Assembly: GCF_003054705.1 (NCBI RefSeq)
Contig: NZ_QAYX01000016.1
Coordinates: forward strand, 1 to 64,000
Origin: Opitutus sp. ER46
Lineage (GTDB): Bacteria > Verrucomicrobiota > Verrucomicrobiia > Opitutales > Opitutaceae
Length of the DNA: 64,000 bases
Direction of reading: 5' to 3'
The first letter of the stretch is position 1; every line of letters starts with the position of its first letter. The notes beneath the pieces are model-generated. The model made no database searches. It worked only from the letters and a program-made list of their open reading frames with translations, and was not told where the DNA came from. Below, one piece after another: positions 8,134 to 17,500 of this stretch. Position numbers and translations under genes: made by a program.

Positions 8134-8886
8134 ATGAAACCCCGACTCGTACTGCTGGCGGTTTGCCTGCTGCTGGTCCCGGCGTCGGCCCCCGCGGCGC
8201 TGGAGCGGTCACTTGACCACGTGTGGACGGCGCGCGCCGGACTGGGCGACGAGGCCTGGGCGGAGGTGCTGCGGATCGAGAACCAGCGGCGGACGGGCCG
8301 GTATCCACGAATCTTGCACGCGCTGGTGTTCGAGTTTGAGGGCCTGCTCTGGTTCTACACGCCGACCGAGGGCACGCAGAGCCTCTCGCTGTACGTGGAC
8401 CGGCTGGACCAGGAGCGCGCTGACCTGCGCCCGTTGCTGCAGGCGATCGAGCGTGGCTTCACGCGGTGGGAGGTGCTGCCCCAGGGACCGGCGCCGGCGC
8501 GGGCCACGCCGCTGGAGCAGTTGCCCAACGGATGCTTTGTCGCGTGCGTGAGCGAGTGGCGCCGCCTGCGGCGCGAGCGGGTGGCCGTGGCGGCCGCGCT
8601 GCTGCTCTCTTTCTACGAGGACGCCGGGGCGGGCAGCGGCGGTCACACCGTGCTGGCGTATGAAGTGGCTGGCGAGCTGCAGGTTTACGATCCGGCGGAC
8701 GGGAAGACGGCGCGGCGATTCTCGCCGCGGTTGCTGGCTGACCCGCTGGCGTTGGCGCGCGCGGTCGGCGGCGACCGGGTCCAACGGTTTCGTACGCTCA
8801 CGCTCGTGACCTCGGGCGCACCGGTGTTGCTGGCGCAGGCGAAGCAGCCGGAGCGGGGAAAGTCGGCGGAGGTCCTGGGCGGATGA
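8134..8886 (+). CDS. Exported protein with a Cys-His-Asp pattern, possible cysteine-peptidase fold
   Basis: A 250-residue protein with a clear signal peptide (residues 1-22). I do not recognise the family. The second half contains LPNGCFVACVSEW (Cys134, Cys138), then GSGGHTVLAY (His171), then QVYDPADG (Asp187, Asp190). The order Cys, GGH, and Asp near a tyrosine recalls papain-like or C39-like cysteine peptidases and transglutaminases, but the rest of the protein gives no further support. The ATG at 8134 has GAGGGG immediately before it; a GTG three bases upstream is also in frame. It follows the LytS/LytTR pair by about 100 bases on the same strand. Confidence 0.7.
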   Translation: MKPRLVLLAVCLLLVPASAPAALERSLDHVWTARAGLGDEAWAEVLRIENQRRTGRYPRILHALVFEFEGLLWFYTPTEGTQSLSLYVDRLDQERADLRPLLQAIERGFTRWEVLPQGPAPARATPLEQLPNGCFVACVSEWRRLRRERVAVAAALLLSFYEDAGAGSGGHTVLAYEVAGELQVYDPADGKTARRFSPRLLADPLALARAVGGDRVQRFRTLTLVTSGAPVLLAQAKQPERGKSAEVLGG

Positions 8887-9132
8887 GGTGCAATTGGCTA
8901 AAGCCGAGCGGCTTGGCTGTGCGGCCGCGGCGGTGGGGCCGGCACGTGTCGGCGGGCGCGAAGGGCGTCGGGGGCGGAGTATCGCAGCGTCGGCGGGAAT
9001 CCGCGGCCCGCTTAACCCCCGCTTTCTTCCGCTCGTCAAAAGCGAGGTGTAACTTTTTCCGGCCGGGAGTGTTCTCGATGCATGCTTGCCGCCGCCAGCC
9101 GTACCCATGCGACCCTGTCGTCGTCGCGATTC

Positions 9133-9148
9133 GTCGCGATTTCGCGAC
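9133..9148. promoter_or_regulatory. Palindrome, possible operator
   Basis: GTCGCGATTTCGCGAC is a perfect inverted repeat (7-bp arms, 2-bp centre). A partial copy (GTCGCGATT) precedes it at 9124-9132. It lies about 165 bases upstream of the efflux operon start, so it may be a repressor site; there is no direct evidence for the protein that binds it. Confidence 0.4.
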
Positions 9149-9224
9149 AGCTGGCCGCATTTCGGTTTCGTTTGTCGCCGGCGAGTGGTCTGGTCTGCCC
9201 GTTTGTAGAAGATCCGTTGTGCAT

Positions 9225-9261
9225 CACGGCCGGGCCCTGCGAGGCTCGGCCGTGTCTTTTT
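9225..9261 (+). terminator. Intrinsic terminator-like hairpin upstream of the efflux operon
   Basis: CACGGCCG (9225-9232) pairs with CGGCCGTG (9247-9254) and is followed by TCTTTTTGG. It is only about 50 bases before the ATG of the MacA-like gene. It may end a transcript from the upstream exported-protein gene or a small leader RNA, or it may attenuate the operon. Confidence 0.55.
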
Positions 9262-9310
9262 GGCCCGGGAGGGAACCGGGTGCTTGCTTAACCTCAGCCG
9301 CTTTTTTTCG

Positions 9311-10720
9311 ATGACCACCTTGAACCCGTCGTCCAAGCCCATGAATTCCCCTGCCGGCACGCCGAAGCCCATCGGCAACGTCCCCGCGCCCAAGCGCAAG
9401 AAGTCGCTCGTAAAGTGGATCGTCATCGGAGGCGTGGTGCTCCTGGCGGTCGCGATCGGCCTTGGCGTGGTGGCCAAGAAGCGCCGCGGCGCCATCGTCA
9501 TGGTCACGACGGAGAAGGCGATCGTGAAGACGATCACCCAGACCGTCTCGGCGACCGGCAAGGTGCAGCCGGAGGTCGAGGTGAAGATCGCGCCCGAGGT
9601 TTCCGGCGAAATCGTGAAACTCGGCTTCCGCGAGGGCGCCGTGGTGAAGAAGGGCGACCTGCTGGTCGCCATCAAACCCGACCTCTACGCCGCGCAGGTC
9701 GAGCAGCAGGAAGCCAATCTCGTGGCGGCCCGCGCCGGCGCCGTGCAGTCGAAGGCCCAGTTGCTGAAGGCGCAGGAGGACCTGACGCGCACCGCCGACC
9801 TTTTTGCCAAGAAGCTCGTCTCCGAGTCCGACTACACCGCCGCCAAGACGACGGTCGACGTGGCGCAGGCGAACCACGACAGCTCGCTGGCGACCATTCG
9901 CCGCACCGAGGGTTCGCTCAACCAGGCGCGCGACCAGCTGACGAAGACGGTCATCTATTCGCCGATCGACGGGAAGGTGAGCTCGCTCGCCACCGAAGTC
10001 GGTGAACGTGTCGCCGGCACCGGTTCGTACGGTGGCACCGAGATCATGCGCGTGGCCGACCTCGACAGCATGGAGGTCCGCGTGAACGTGAACGAGAATG
10101 ACATCGTCAACGTGAAGGTGGGCGACAAGGCGCGCATCACGATCGACGCCTTCCCGAACCGTAAATTCACCGGCGAGGTGAAGGAGATCGGCGCCGCGGC
10201 CAAGGTGACCGGCCAGAACACGCAGGACGAAGTCACCAACTTTCTCGTCAAGATCCGCATCCTCGACAAGGACGTGCCGCTGCGGCCCAGCATGAGCGCG
10301 AACGCCGACATCGAGACGAAGACCGTCGAGAACGTAGTCGCCGTGCCGATCCAGAGCATCACCGTCCGCTCGAAGCAGGGCGCGAAGACGATCGAGGAGG
10401 TCGCGGCCGATCGCCAGAAGAAGACCGGCGACGCCAAGGGCGAGGGCGCGGCCACCGCGGTGAACGTGAAGCAGCAGAACCGCGACGACCGTGCCGATCG
10501 CGAGAATCTGCAGCGCGTGGCCTTTGTCCGCCGGGGCGACATCGTCAAGATGGTGAACGTCGAGACCGGCCTGCAGGACACGACGCATATCGAGGTCACG
10601 TCCGGCCTCAAGGAAGGCGATGAGGTGGTGAGCGGCAGCTTCGGCGTCATCACCCGCACGCTGAAGGACGGCATGAAGGTGCAGATCGAACCCGCCAAGA
10701 AGGCCGCTCCCAAGAAATAA
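9311..10720 (+). CDS. HlyD/MacA-type periplasmic adaptor subunit
   Basis: A 469-residue membrane-fusion protein of a tripartite export system. A single N-terminal transmembrane helix (about residues 35-55, following KRKKSLVKW) anchors it. Then come the barrel-sandwich half motif (VSATGKVQPEVEVKIAPEVSGEIVKL), a coiled-coil hairpin with Gln/Ala-rich helices, and the second half (IYSPIDGKVSS). The C-terminal domain has a Lys/Glu-rich insertion (about residues 365-405) and ends in PAKKAAPKK. It starts the operon with the ATPase and two permeases. Two ATGs (9311, 9341) are in frame; the first is used, and no clear ribosome site separates them. No outer-membrane TolC-like gene is in the window. Confidence 0.92.
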   Translation: MTTLNPSSKPMNSPAGTPKPIGNVPAPKRKKSLVKWIVIGGVVLLAVAIGLGVVAKKRRGAIVMVTTEKAIVKTITQTVSATGKVQPEVEVKIAPEVSGEIVKLGFREGAVVKKGDLLVAIKPDLYAAQVEQQEANLVAARAGAVQSKAQLLKAQEDLTRTADLFAKKLVSESDYTAAKTTVDVAQANHDSSLATIRRTEGSLNQARDQLTKTVIYSPIDGKVSSLATEVGERVAGTGSYGGTEIMRVADLDSMEVRVNVNENDIVNVKVGDKARITIDAFPNRKFTGEVKEIGAAAKVTGQNTQDEVTNFLVKIRILDKDVPLRPSMSANADIETKTVENVVAVPIQSITVRSKQGAKTIEEVAADRQKKTGDAKGEGAATAVNVKQQNRDDRADRENLQRVAFVRRGDIVKMVNVETGLQDTTHIEVTSGLKEGDEVVSGSFGVITRTLKDGMKVQIEPAKKAAPKK

Positions 10721-10813
10721 GCCGCGGCATTCCGCCCCGCGCGGCGGCTGGCCTCCGGTTGTCCGGTCCGCCGCCGCCCACCGTGCGTCCTGCCTGCCAT
10801 CCTCCCAATCCTC

Positions 10814-11554
10814 ATGATTCCTCCTCCTGCGCCTTCCTCCGCCGTGTCCCGGGTGGTCCGCCAGCCCGGTCCGCTGGTGATCGAGATCGATGGCGTGACC
10901 AAGCTCTACAAGATGGGCGCGGAGACGATCCACGCGCTGCGCGGCGTGGCGCTCCGGATTCACCGCAATGAGTACCTCGCGATCATGGGGCCCTCCGGCA
11001 GCGGCAAGTCGACGCTCATGAACATGCTCGGCTGCCTCGATACTCCCACCGCCGGGCACTACGAGTTCAACGGCAAGAACGTCGCCACCATGACGGACAA
11101 CGAACTCGCCGAGATCCGGAACAAGGAGATCGGGTTCGTCTTCCAGACCTTCAACCTCCTGCCGCGCTCGAACGCGCTGCACAATGTCGAGCTGCCGCTG
11201 ATCTACGCCGGCATGCACAAGCACGAGCGGCTTGAGCGTGCGCGCCAGGCGCTCGAAAACGTCGGCCTCGGCGAGCGCATGCTGCACAAGCCGAACGAGC
11301 TCTCCGGCGGCCAGCGCCAGCGTGTCGCCATCGCCCGTGCGCTGGTGAATTCGCCGTCGATCATCCTGGCCGACGAGCCCACGGGCAACCTGGACTCCAA
11401 GACCGGCGAGGAAATCATGGAGCTGTTCGAACAACTCTATGAGCAGGGCAATACGATCATCGTCGTGACCCACGAGGAAGACATTGCCCGCCATGCGCGC
11501 CGCATCGTGCGGCTCCGCGACGGTCTGATCGAAAGCGACGCCAACCTCGACTAA
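10814..11554 (+). CDS. ABC transporter ATP-binding protein (MacB/LolD type)
   Basis: This 246-residue protein is the ATPase of the exporter. Walker A is GPSGSGKST (residues 59-67), the Q-loop is in [11 protein letters not shown], the signature is LSGGQRQR, and Walker B plus the catalytic glutamate is IILADEPTG, followed by the VTHEED H-loop. The sequence type ([19 protein letters not shown]) is that of LolD/MacB-like ATPases that drive mechanotransmission exporters rather than classical substrate transporters. It is encoded between the adaptor and the two permease genes, with all four genes on one strand. Confidence 0.95.
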   Translation: MIPPPAPSSAVSRVVRQPGPLVIEIDGVTKLYKMGAETIHALRGVALRIHRNEYLAIMGPSGSGKSTLMNMLGCLDTPTAGHYEFNGKNVATMTDNELAEIRNKEIGFVFQTFNLLPRSNALHNVELPLIYAGMHKHERLERARQALENVGLGERMLHKPNELSGGQRQRVAIARALVNSPSIILADEPTGNLDSKTGEEIMELFEQLYEQGNTIIVVTHEEDIARHARRIVRLRDGLIESDANLD

Positions 11555-11615
11555 CCTGGCGCTCCCGTGCGTCCCCGGCCGTCGGCCGGACCGCGCTCCC
11601 GCCGCTCCTCTCCCC

Positions 11616-12866
11616 ATGTCCCGTCTCCTCTACGAACTCTCCGAATCCATCCGGATTGCGGCGGCGCAGATCCGGGCGAGCAAGATGCGCTCGGCGCTGA
11701 CGGCGTTGGGCGTGGTGATCGGCATCGTGGCGGTGACCCTGATGGGCACGGCCATCCTCGGCATCGACGCCGGTGTCGAGCGCAGCCTCGCGGGTTTCGG
11801 CGACGACGTGCTGTACGTCACCAAATGGCCCTGGCGCGACGTGCAGGACTGGTGGGTCTATCGCAATCGCCGCGAGGTGGATGTGTCCTACGCCCACCAG
11901 GTGAACGACTGGATCGCGCAGCATCCGGAGGGGCCGTTGAAGCTGGCGGTGCCGGCGGCGAGCTGGAACGCCAACGTGATCCGCGGCGACCTGCGGGTGG
12001 TGAACATCATGATCTCCGGCACAACGGCCGATCTGGGCCGGATCGTGCGGTCCGACATGCACGAGGGGCGGTTTTTCACCGACCTCGAGGCTCGCAGCGG
12101 GCGGAACGTGGCGGTGATCGGGTTCGATGTGGCCGACGCGCTGTTCCCGAACGAGTCGCCGATCGGCAAGCAGGTTCAGATCCGCAGCCAGCGCTACACG
12201 GTCGTGGGCGTGGCCGCGCGGCAGGGCAGCTTCCTCGGCATGTTCAGTTGGGACTCGCAGGTGATCATGCCGCTCGAGGCGTTTTCGCGCTCGTTCCCGG
12301 TGCGCTGGGCCGACCCGGAAATTCGGGTGCAGGTAGACCTGCAGCGGATGGACGAGGCGCGGGACGAACTCCGGGGCGTGATGCGGCGCGTGCGCCGCCT
12401 GAGCCCCGAGAAGAAGGACGATTTTGAGATCAACAGCCAGCAGGTCGTGCGTGAGCAGATCGAGCCGATGAAGAAGAACATCGCGATCGGCGGTCTGTTC
12501 GTGACCGGCTTGGCGCTGTTCGTCGGCGCGATCGGCATCATGAACATCACCTACGTGAGCGTGAAGGAGCGCACGAAGGAGATCGGCACCCGCAAGGCGC
12601 TCGGTGCGCGGCGGCGGACGATCCTCCTGCAGTTCCTGATCGAGGCGGTGAGCATCTGTGTGCTTGGCGGCGTGCTGGGGCTGGGCACCGCCTGGGGGCT
12701 GTCCGCCCTCGTGGGGGCGTTCTGGCCGCAGTTCCCCATCGTCTTCTCGTTCGGGCTCGTGCTCGTCGGCCTCACCGTGTCCGTGGTCACGGGCGTTTTC
12801 AGCGGTTTCGCGCCGGCGTACTCCGCCAGCAAACTCGATCCGGTGGTGGCGCTGCGTTACGAGTAG
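11616..12866 (+). CDS. MacB-type ABC transporter permease, first copy
   Basis: A 416-residue permease with the FtsX/MacB layout: one membrane helix at the start (preceded by the RASKMRSALTALGVVIGI signature), a large periplasmic MacB_PCD domain (about residues 45-280), and three C-terminal helices with TKEIGTRKALGARRRTILLQF between helices two and three. It should form a dimer, or a heterodimer with the second permease encoded 31 bases downstream. The transported substrate cannot be deduced. Confidence 0.93.
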   Translation: MSRLLYELSESIRIAAAQIRASKMRSALTALGVVIGIVAVTLMGTAILGIDAGVERSLAGFGDDVLYVTKWPWRDVQDWWVYRNRREVDVSYAHQVNDWIAQHPEGPLKLAVPAASWNANVIRGDLRVVNIMISGTTADLGRIVRSDMHEGRFFTDLEARSGRNVAVIGFDVADALFPNESPIGKQVQIRSQRYTVVGVAARQGSFLGMFSWDSQVIMPLEAFSRSFPVRWADPEIRVQVDLQRMDEARDELRGVMRRVRRLSPEKKDDFEINSQQVVREQIEPMKKNIAIGGLFVTGLALFVGAIGIMNITYVSVKERTKEIGTRKALGARRRTILLQFLIEAVSICVLGGVLGLGTAWGLSALVGAFWPQFPIVFSFGLVLVGLTVSVVTGVFSGFAPAYSASKLDPVVALRYE

Positions 12867-12897
12867 CCGCCGCCCGACCCGCAACGCGCCGTTCGCA

Positions 12898-14127
12898 ATG
12901 ATCATTACCGAAATCCTCCGGCTGGCATTCTCCTCGCTCACGTCGAACAAGCTGCGTTCGATCCTGACGATCCTGGGCATTGCCGTGGGTGTGTTCTCGG
13001 TCATCGGCGTGATGACGCTGATCAACGGCATGCGGTCGTCGATCGAGAGCGGCCTCAATGTTCTCGGCGCGAACAGCTTTCAGGTGAGCAAATGGCCGCC
13101 GCTGATCTTCTCGCACGAGCAATGGATGAAGTACCGCAACCGGCGGGACCTTAATTTCGCCACGTCGCGCCGGTTCAAGGAGCTGATGGCCGATTCCGCC
13201 ACGATCAATCTCCAGATCGGCCGCGGCGGCCTCACGGTGGTCGTGCGTGACCGCCGCACCAACCCGAACGTCCGCCTCGCCGGCTCCGACGAGAACTTCA
13301 TCACGGCGTTCAACTATGACGTCGGGGTGGGCCGCAATATCGGGCTCGATGACGTGGAATACGGGCGGCCGGTCTGCGTGCTCGGCGCCGACGTGGCCCA
13401 GCGCGTGTATCCCGAAGGCGACGCTCTGGGGCAGCTCGTCCGCATCGGCGGGCAGAACTACACGGTGATCGGCGTGCTGAAACCCAAGGGCTCCTCGTTT
13501 GGCCAGAGCCAGGACAATTTCGTGCTGACGCCGATCACGCGTTTCCTCGCGGTGTACGGCACGGCGCGCCGCTCGATCAGCATCAACGTGCAGGCGCCGA
13601 GCCAGGCGGAGTTGCCGGCCACGCAGGAGAAGGCGACCGGCATGATGCGCCTCGTCCGCGGGCTGCACCCGGAAGACCCGAACGACTTTGAGGTGTTTTC
13701 GAACGAGTCTCTCATCGAGGCCTTCAACAAGATCGCCAACGTCGTGGCGGTGGGCGCGCTGATCGTCAGCGGCATCGCGCTGCTCGCCTCGGGCGTGGGC
13801 GTCATGAACATCATGCTCGTCAGCGTGACGGAGCGCACGAAGGAGATCGGGGTACGCAAAAGTATCGGCGCCAAGAAGGTGAACATTCTCCTGCAGTTCC
13901 TGGCCGAGGCGGTGGCCTTGTCGTTGATCGGCGGCAGCGCCGGCATCGCAATCGGCGTCGGTGGTGGCAACCTCGTGGCGTTCTTCATGCACACCGGGAT
14001 CACCTTCCCGTGGCTGTGGGCCGGCATCGGTCTCGTGACCTGCGGCGGCATCGGCATCGTCTTCGGGTTGTACCCGGCTTGGAAAGCCGCGTCCCTCGAT
14101 CCGATCGAGGCGCTGCGGTACGAATAA
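12898..14127 (+). CDS. MacB-type ABC transporter permease, second copy
   Basis: This 409-residue protein is a paralogue of the preceding permease with the same topology: SNKLRSILTILGIAVGVFSVIG around the first helix, a periplasmic domain with GRNIGLDDVEYGRPVCVLG, and the C-terminal TERTKEIGVRKSIGAKKVNILLQF loop. The pair suggests a heterodimeric permease, a frequent arrangement in Acidobacteria and Verrucomicrobiota. The ATG at 12898 begins exactly at the conserved start of the family. It is the last gene of the operon. Confidence 0.93.
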   Translation: MIITEILRLAFSSLTSNKLRSILTILGIAVGVFSVIGVMTLINGMRSSIESGLNVLGANSFQVSKWPPLIFSHEQWMKYRNRRDLNFATSRRFKELMADSATINLQIGRGGLTVVVRDRRTNPNVRLAGSDENFITAFNYDVGVGRNIGLDDVEYGRPVCVLGADVAQRVYPEGDALGQLVRIGGQNYTVIGVLKPKGSSFGQSQDNFVLTPITRFLAVYGTARRSISINVQAPSQAELPATQEKATGMMRLVRGLHPEDPNDFEVFSNESLIEAFNKIANVVAVGALIVSGIALLASGVGVMNIMLVSVTERTKEIGVRKSIGAKKVNILLQFLAEAVALSLIGGSAGIAIGVGGGNLVAFFMHTGITFPWLWAGIGLVTCGGIGIVFGLYPAWKAASLDPIEALRYE

Positions 14128-14503
14128 ACGCGGCGGCTGAGCGCGGCGGAGGCCGCGCCGGGGTAGGGTGTAATGGGTAAGGTGTAAGGAGTGGGAGCCA
14201 TCGGCGATGTCGAGATCGAGGCTCCGTCCGCGGTGCCATGCCTGCGCGTCTTCCGACCGGCGCGCTTCGCGTGGAGCCTCTGCCTCGAGGACTCGCCGCG
14301 CTGAGGGCAAACCACCACGGGCATCTGCGTTCCCGCGTTTGAGGCATGGTGTCGGGATACCCGGCGATGCGGTCGGGATTCTCGCCTCCACCCACCAAAG
14401 ACCCGTGGTCGCGGGGCATCGGGCCGCGTTGCGTACGGCGAGAACGCGAGCAACGAGCTCGGGTTGGCGTCGTTGCGTGGGTAAGCCATCAGACGTCGGC
14501 ACG
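14128..14503. other. Convergent intergenic region with a short repeat
   Basis: No gene is supported. Bases 14161-14195 carry GGTGTAA-type repeats (GGTGTAATGGGTAAGGTGTA), an A/T-richer low-complexity motif just past the permease stop. The remainder is ordinary high-GC sequence; short frames in it have no recognisable domains. Confidence 0.5.
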
Positions 14504-14532
14504 AAAAAGGCCCGGCGGGTCAGGCCGGGCCT
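14504..14532 (-). terminator. Intrinsic terminator of the tricorn-like protease gene
   Basis: AGGCCCGGC (14508-14516) pairs perfectly with GCCGGGCCT (14524-14532) around a 7-base loop. Read on the minus strand, the stem is followed by TTTTT. It lies about 35 bases after the minus-strand stop codon at 14566. Confidence 0.85.
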
Positions 14533-14565
14533 CGTGAGAGGGACGCGTGCGGGTTGGGCTCGCGC

Positions 14566-17500
14566 TCAGTTCTTCACCGGGGCCGGCGGAACCGGCGGGA
14601 TGGTGACTTCCTTGGTCTTCAGCTCTTCCATGATCTCAGCGATCGCACGGTCGAGCTGCTGGTCCTCGCCCTTGAATTCCCGGGTGGGATCGTTGTCCAC
14701 GATGATGTCGGGGACGACGCCATGGCCTTCGACCTCCCAGCGTTTGCCATCGACCGAGTAAAACGTGAACTCCGGCCGCATCAGCGTGCCGCCGTCGGTG
14801 AAGGGCAGGGAGCCGCGGATGCCGACCACGCCGCCCCAGGTGCGCTTGCCGACGACCTTGCCCAGCTTGAGCTTCTGGAATCGGAACGGGAAGATGTCGC
14901 CGTCCGACGCGGAGAACTCGTTGCAGAGGGCGATCATCGGGCCCATCGGCGTGGCGTCGGGATTGGTGAACGGCTTGGCGCCGCGGTACACGTTCCAGCC
15001 GACGATCTGGCGGCGGAGGCGCTCGATCACCTGGGCGGAGACGTTGCCGCCACCATTGCCGCGCACGTCGATGATCAGGGCTTTCTTCGTGAGCTGCGGG
15101 TAGAAGTGCTTGGCGAACTCATTGAGACCCTCGGGGCCCATGTCCGGGATGTGGATGTAGCCCACCTTGCCGCCGGTCTTCTGGTTCACGTAGGCGATCC
15201 GGTTCTGGACCTCCTGGTAGTAGTAGAGTGGGGCTTCGTCGGCGATCGGCACCACCACGACGTCGCGCGCGCCTTCGTCGGTCGGCTTCGCGTTGAGGCG
15301 GAGCGTCACCTGCTTGCCGACGGTGTCGAGCAGCGCGGCGTACAGGTTGGGCATCTCGCGCACCGGCTTACCGTTCACCGCGAGGACGTATTCGCCCTCC
15401 TTGGCGTTTACGCCGATCTCGGTGAGCGGCGAGCGGGTCTGCGTCTGCCAGTTTTCGCCGCGGATGATGTGGTCGATGCGGTAGGCGCCGCTCGCGGGAT
15501 CGCGGGAGAATTCCGCGCCCAGAAGGCCGGTCTTGATGCGCGGCGCGGTGTTCTGCCGGTCGCCGCCGCCCACGTAGGCGTGGCCGACGCTGAGCTCGCT
15601 GATCATCTCGCCGATGACGTAGGTGAGGTCGTTGCGATGGCGGACGTACGGGACGAGCGCGGCGTACTTGTCGTGAATGGCGGGCCAGTCGACGCCGTGC
15701 ATGTTCGGCACGTAAAAGAAGTCGCGCATCTGGCGCCAGCTCTCGTCGAAGATCTGCTTCCACTCGGCGGCGCGGTCCAGGTTCATGGTCAGCCCCGACA
15801 GATCCAGCTTGTCCTTCTCCTTGATCTCAACCTTCGCGCTGGGGGCATCGACGATCGCGTATTCGCGGCGCTGGGCGATCAGGACCTTCTTGCCGTCGGC
15901 GGTGAAGGTGACACCGGAAACGCCGGAGAGGAGTTCGGTCTCCTTGCGCTCCTTGGTGTCGTACAGGCAGAACGTGCCCCGCGGGCGGCCGGGCTCGCCG
16001 GCGTCCATGGCGCTCATGCGGACGTAGTAGACCTTGTCGCCGCTGACGTGCACGACGTTGTAGTTCGCGGGCGTGACCGGCAGGCCGACGAGGCGGTCCG
16101 AGAGACCCTCGAAGTCGACCTTCACGACGACCGGTTTCTTCTTCTTGTCGGACTTCTTGTCGTCCTTGTCGGCGGCGGCGTCGGACTTCTCCGCTCCGTT
16201 GGCCTTGGCGACCTCGGGCTTGGCGGAGGCGTCGGCCGGCTTGGCCTCAGCGTCCTTCTTCTCGTCCTTGGCCTTGTCCTCGTCGCCGAGGGCGACCTCA
16301 TCGCTGCGCGGCTTGAAGGGCGAGTCAGTGTCCTTGGCGAGCGTGAAGAGGTACACGCGCTCCATGTCGACGTAGATGTGGTTGAACTCGAGGTTGCCGT
16401 AGGTCGCGTCGAAGTCGCGGGCGGAGGCGATGGCGAGGAACTTGCCGTCCTCGCTGAACTTCGGGCTGCTCACGTTGAACCAGCCGTCGGTGAGGTCCTG
16501 GGCCTGCTTGGACTCGAGTGAATACAGCCGGAGGCGGCCGTAGTCGTTGCGGACGTTGAAGCCCTCCTTCTCGGGCAGCACGTAGGCGATCCACTTGCTG
16601 TCGGGCGACCAGTCGAAGTCGTTGATCTCAAACTCGGTCGCCTGCTCCACGAGCGTGATTTCCTTGGTCTCGATGTCGACGTAGCGCAGGCGGGCCATGC
16701 GGTCGGTGAACATCAGCTTGCGGCTGTCGGGCGACCAGGTGGCCGGATAGTAGTAGGTGTCGGCGTTGCGGGTGATCTGCTGGGCCGGGCCCTTGCCGTC
16801 CTGCGGTCGGATCCAGATTTCGTTCTCGCCGGTCTGGTCGGAGATGTAGGCGATCCAGCGGCCGTCGGGCGACCAGACGGCGTCACGCTCGTGCACGCCG
16901 GAGGTCTCGGTGAGGTTGCGGACGGGGCCGTGCTTGGCCGGGACGGTGAACACTTCACCGCGGGCGCCGACGACGGCGCGCTTGCCGTCGGGCGACGGGC
17001 GGACGCGCGAGATGCTGTCGTTGACCCGTTTGATTTCGGGGCGGGCGAGGGCGAAGTCCTCCTTGACGCTGATGGGGACGCGGCGGGCCTGTTCTGTCTT
17101 CAGGTCGAAGAACCAGACGTAGCCGGCCTGCTCGAAGACGATGCCGCCTTTGCCGATCGACGGAAACTTGATGTCGTAATCGGTGAACTTCGTGACCTGG
17201 CGGGTCTGCTTGGTGGCGAGGTCGTAGGCGAACAGGTTGAAGCGGCCGGTGCGCTCCGAGATGTAGTAGATGCGGTTCGTGGGCGCCCACATCGGGATGA
17301 TGTCCTGGGCGTCGTTGTTGGAGATGTTCTCGACGGCGCCGGTCTTGAAATCGAAGACCCAGACATCGTCCGCCATGCCGCCCTTGTAGCGCTTCCAGGT
17401 GCGGAATTCGCGGAAGATGCGGTTGTACGCCATCTTCGTGTCATCGGGCGAGTAGCTGAGGAAGCCGCCCCGGGGCACCGGGATCTGCTTAGGCAAATCG

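Larger units (their letters stand above)
8887..9310. other. Intergenic leader before the MacA-like operon
   Basis: No convincing gene is present in these 424 bases. They contain the palindrome at 9133-9148 and the terminator-like hairpin at 9225-9261. A small RNA or a transcribed leader ending at that hairpin is possible, but no strong promoter can be named. Confidence 0.5.

Noticed and set aside
9224-11617. A 797-codon open frame on the minus strand
   Set aside because: Antisense to the adaptor and ABC ATPase genes, which carry textbook motifs.
14128-14500. A decayed gene between the permease and protease genes
   Set aside because: Several short frames exist but none shows a domain or codon pattern better than chance at this GC content.
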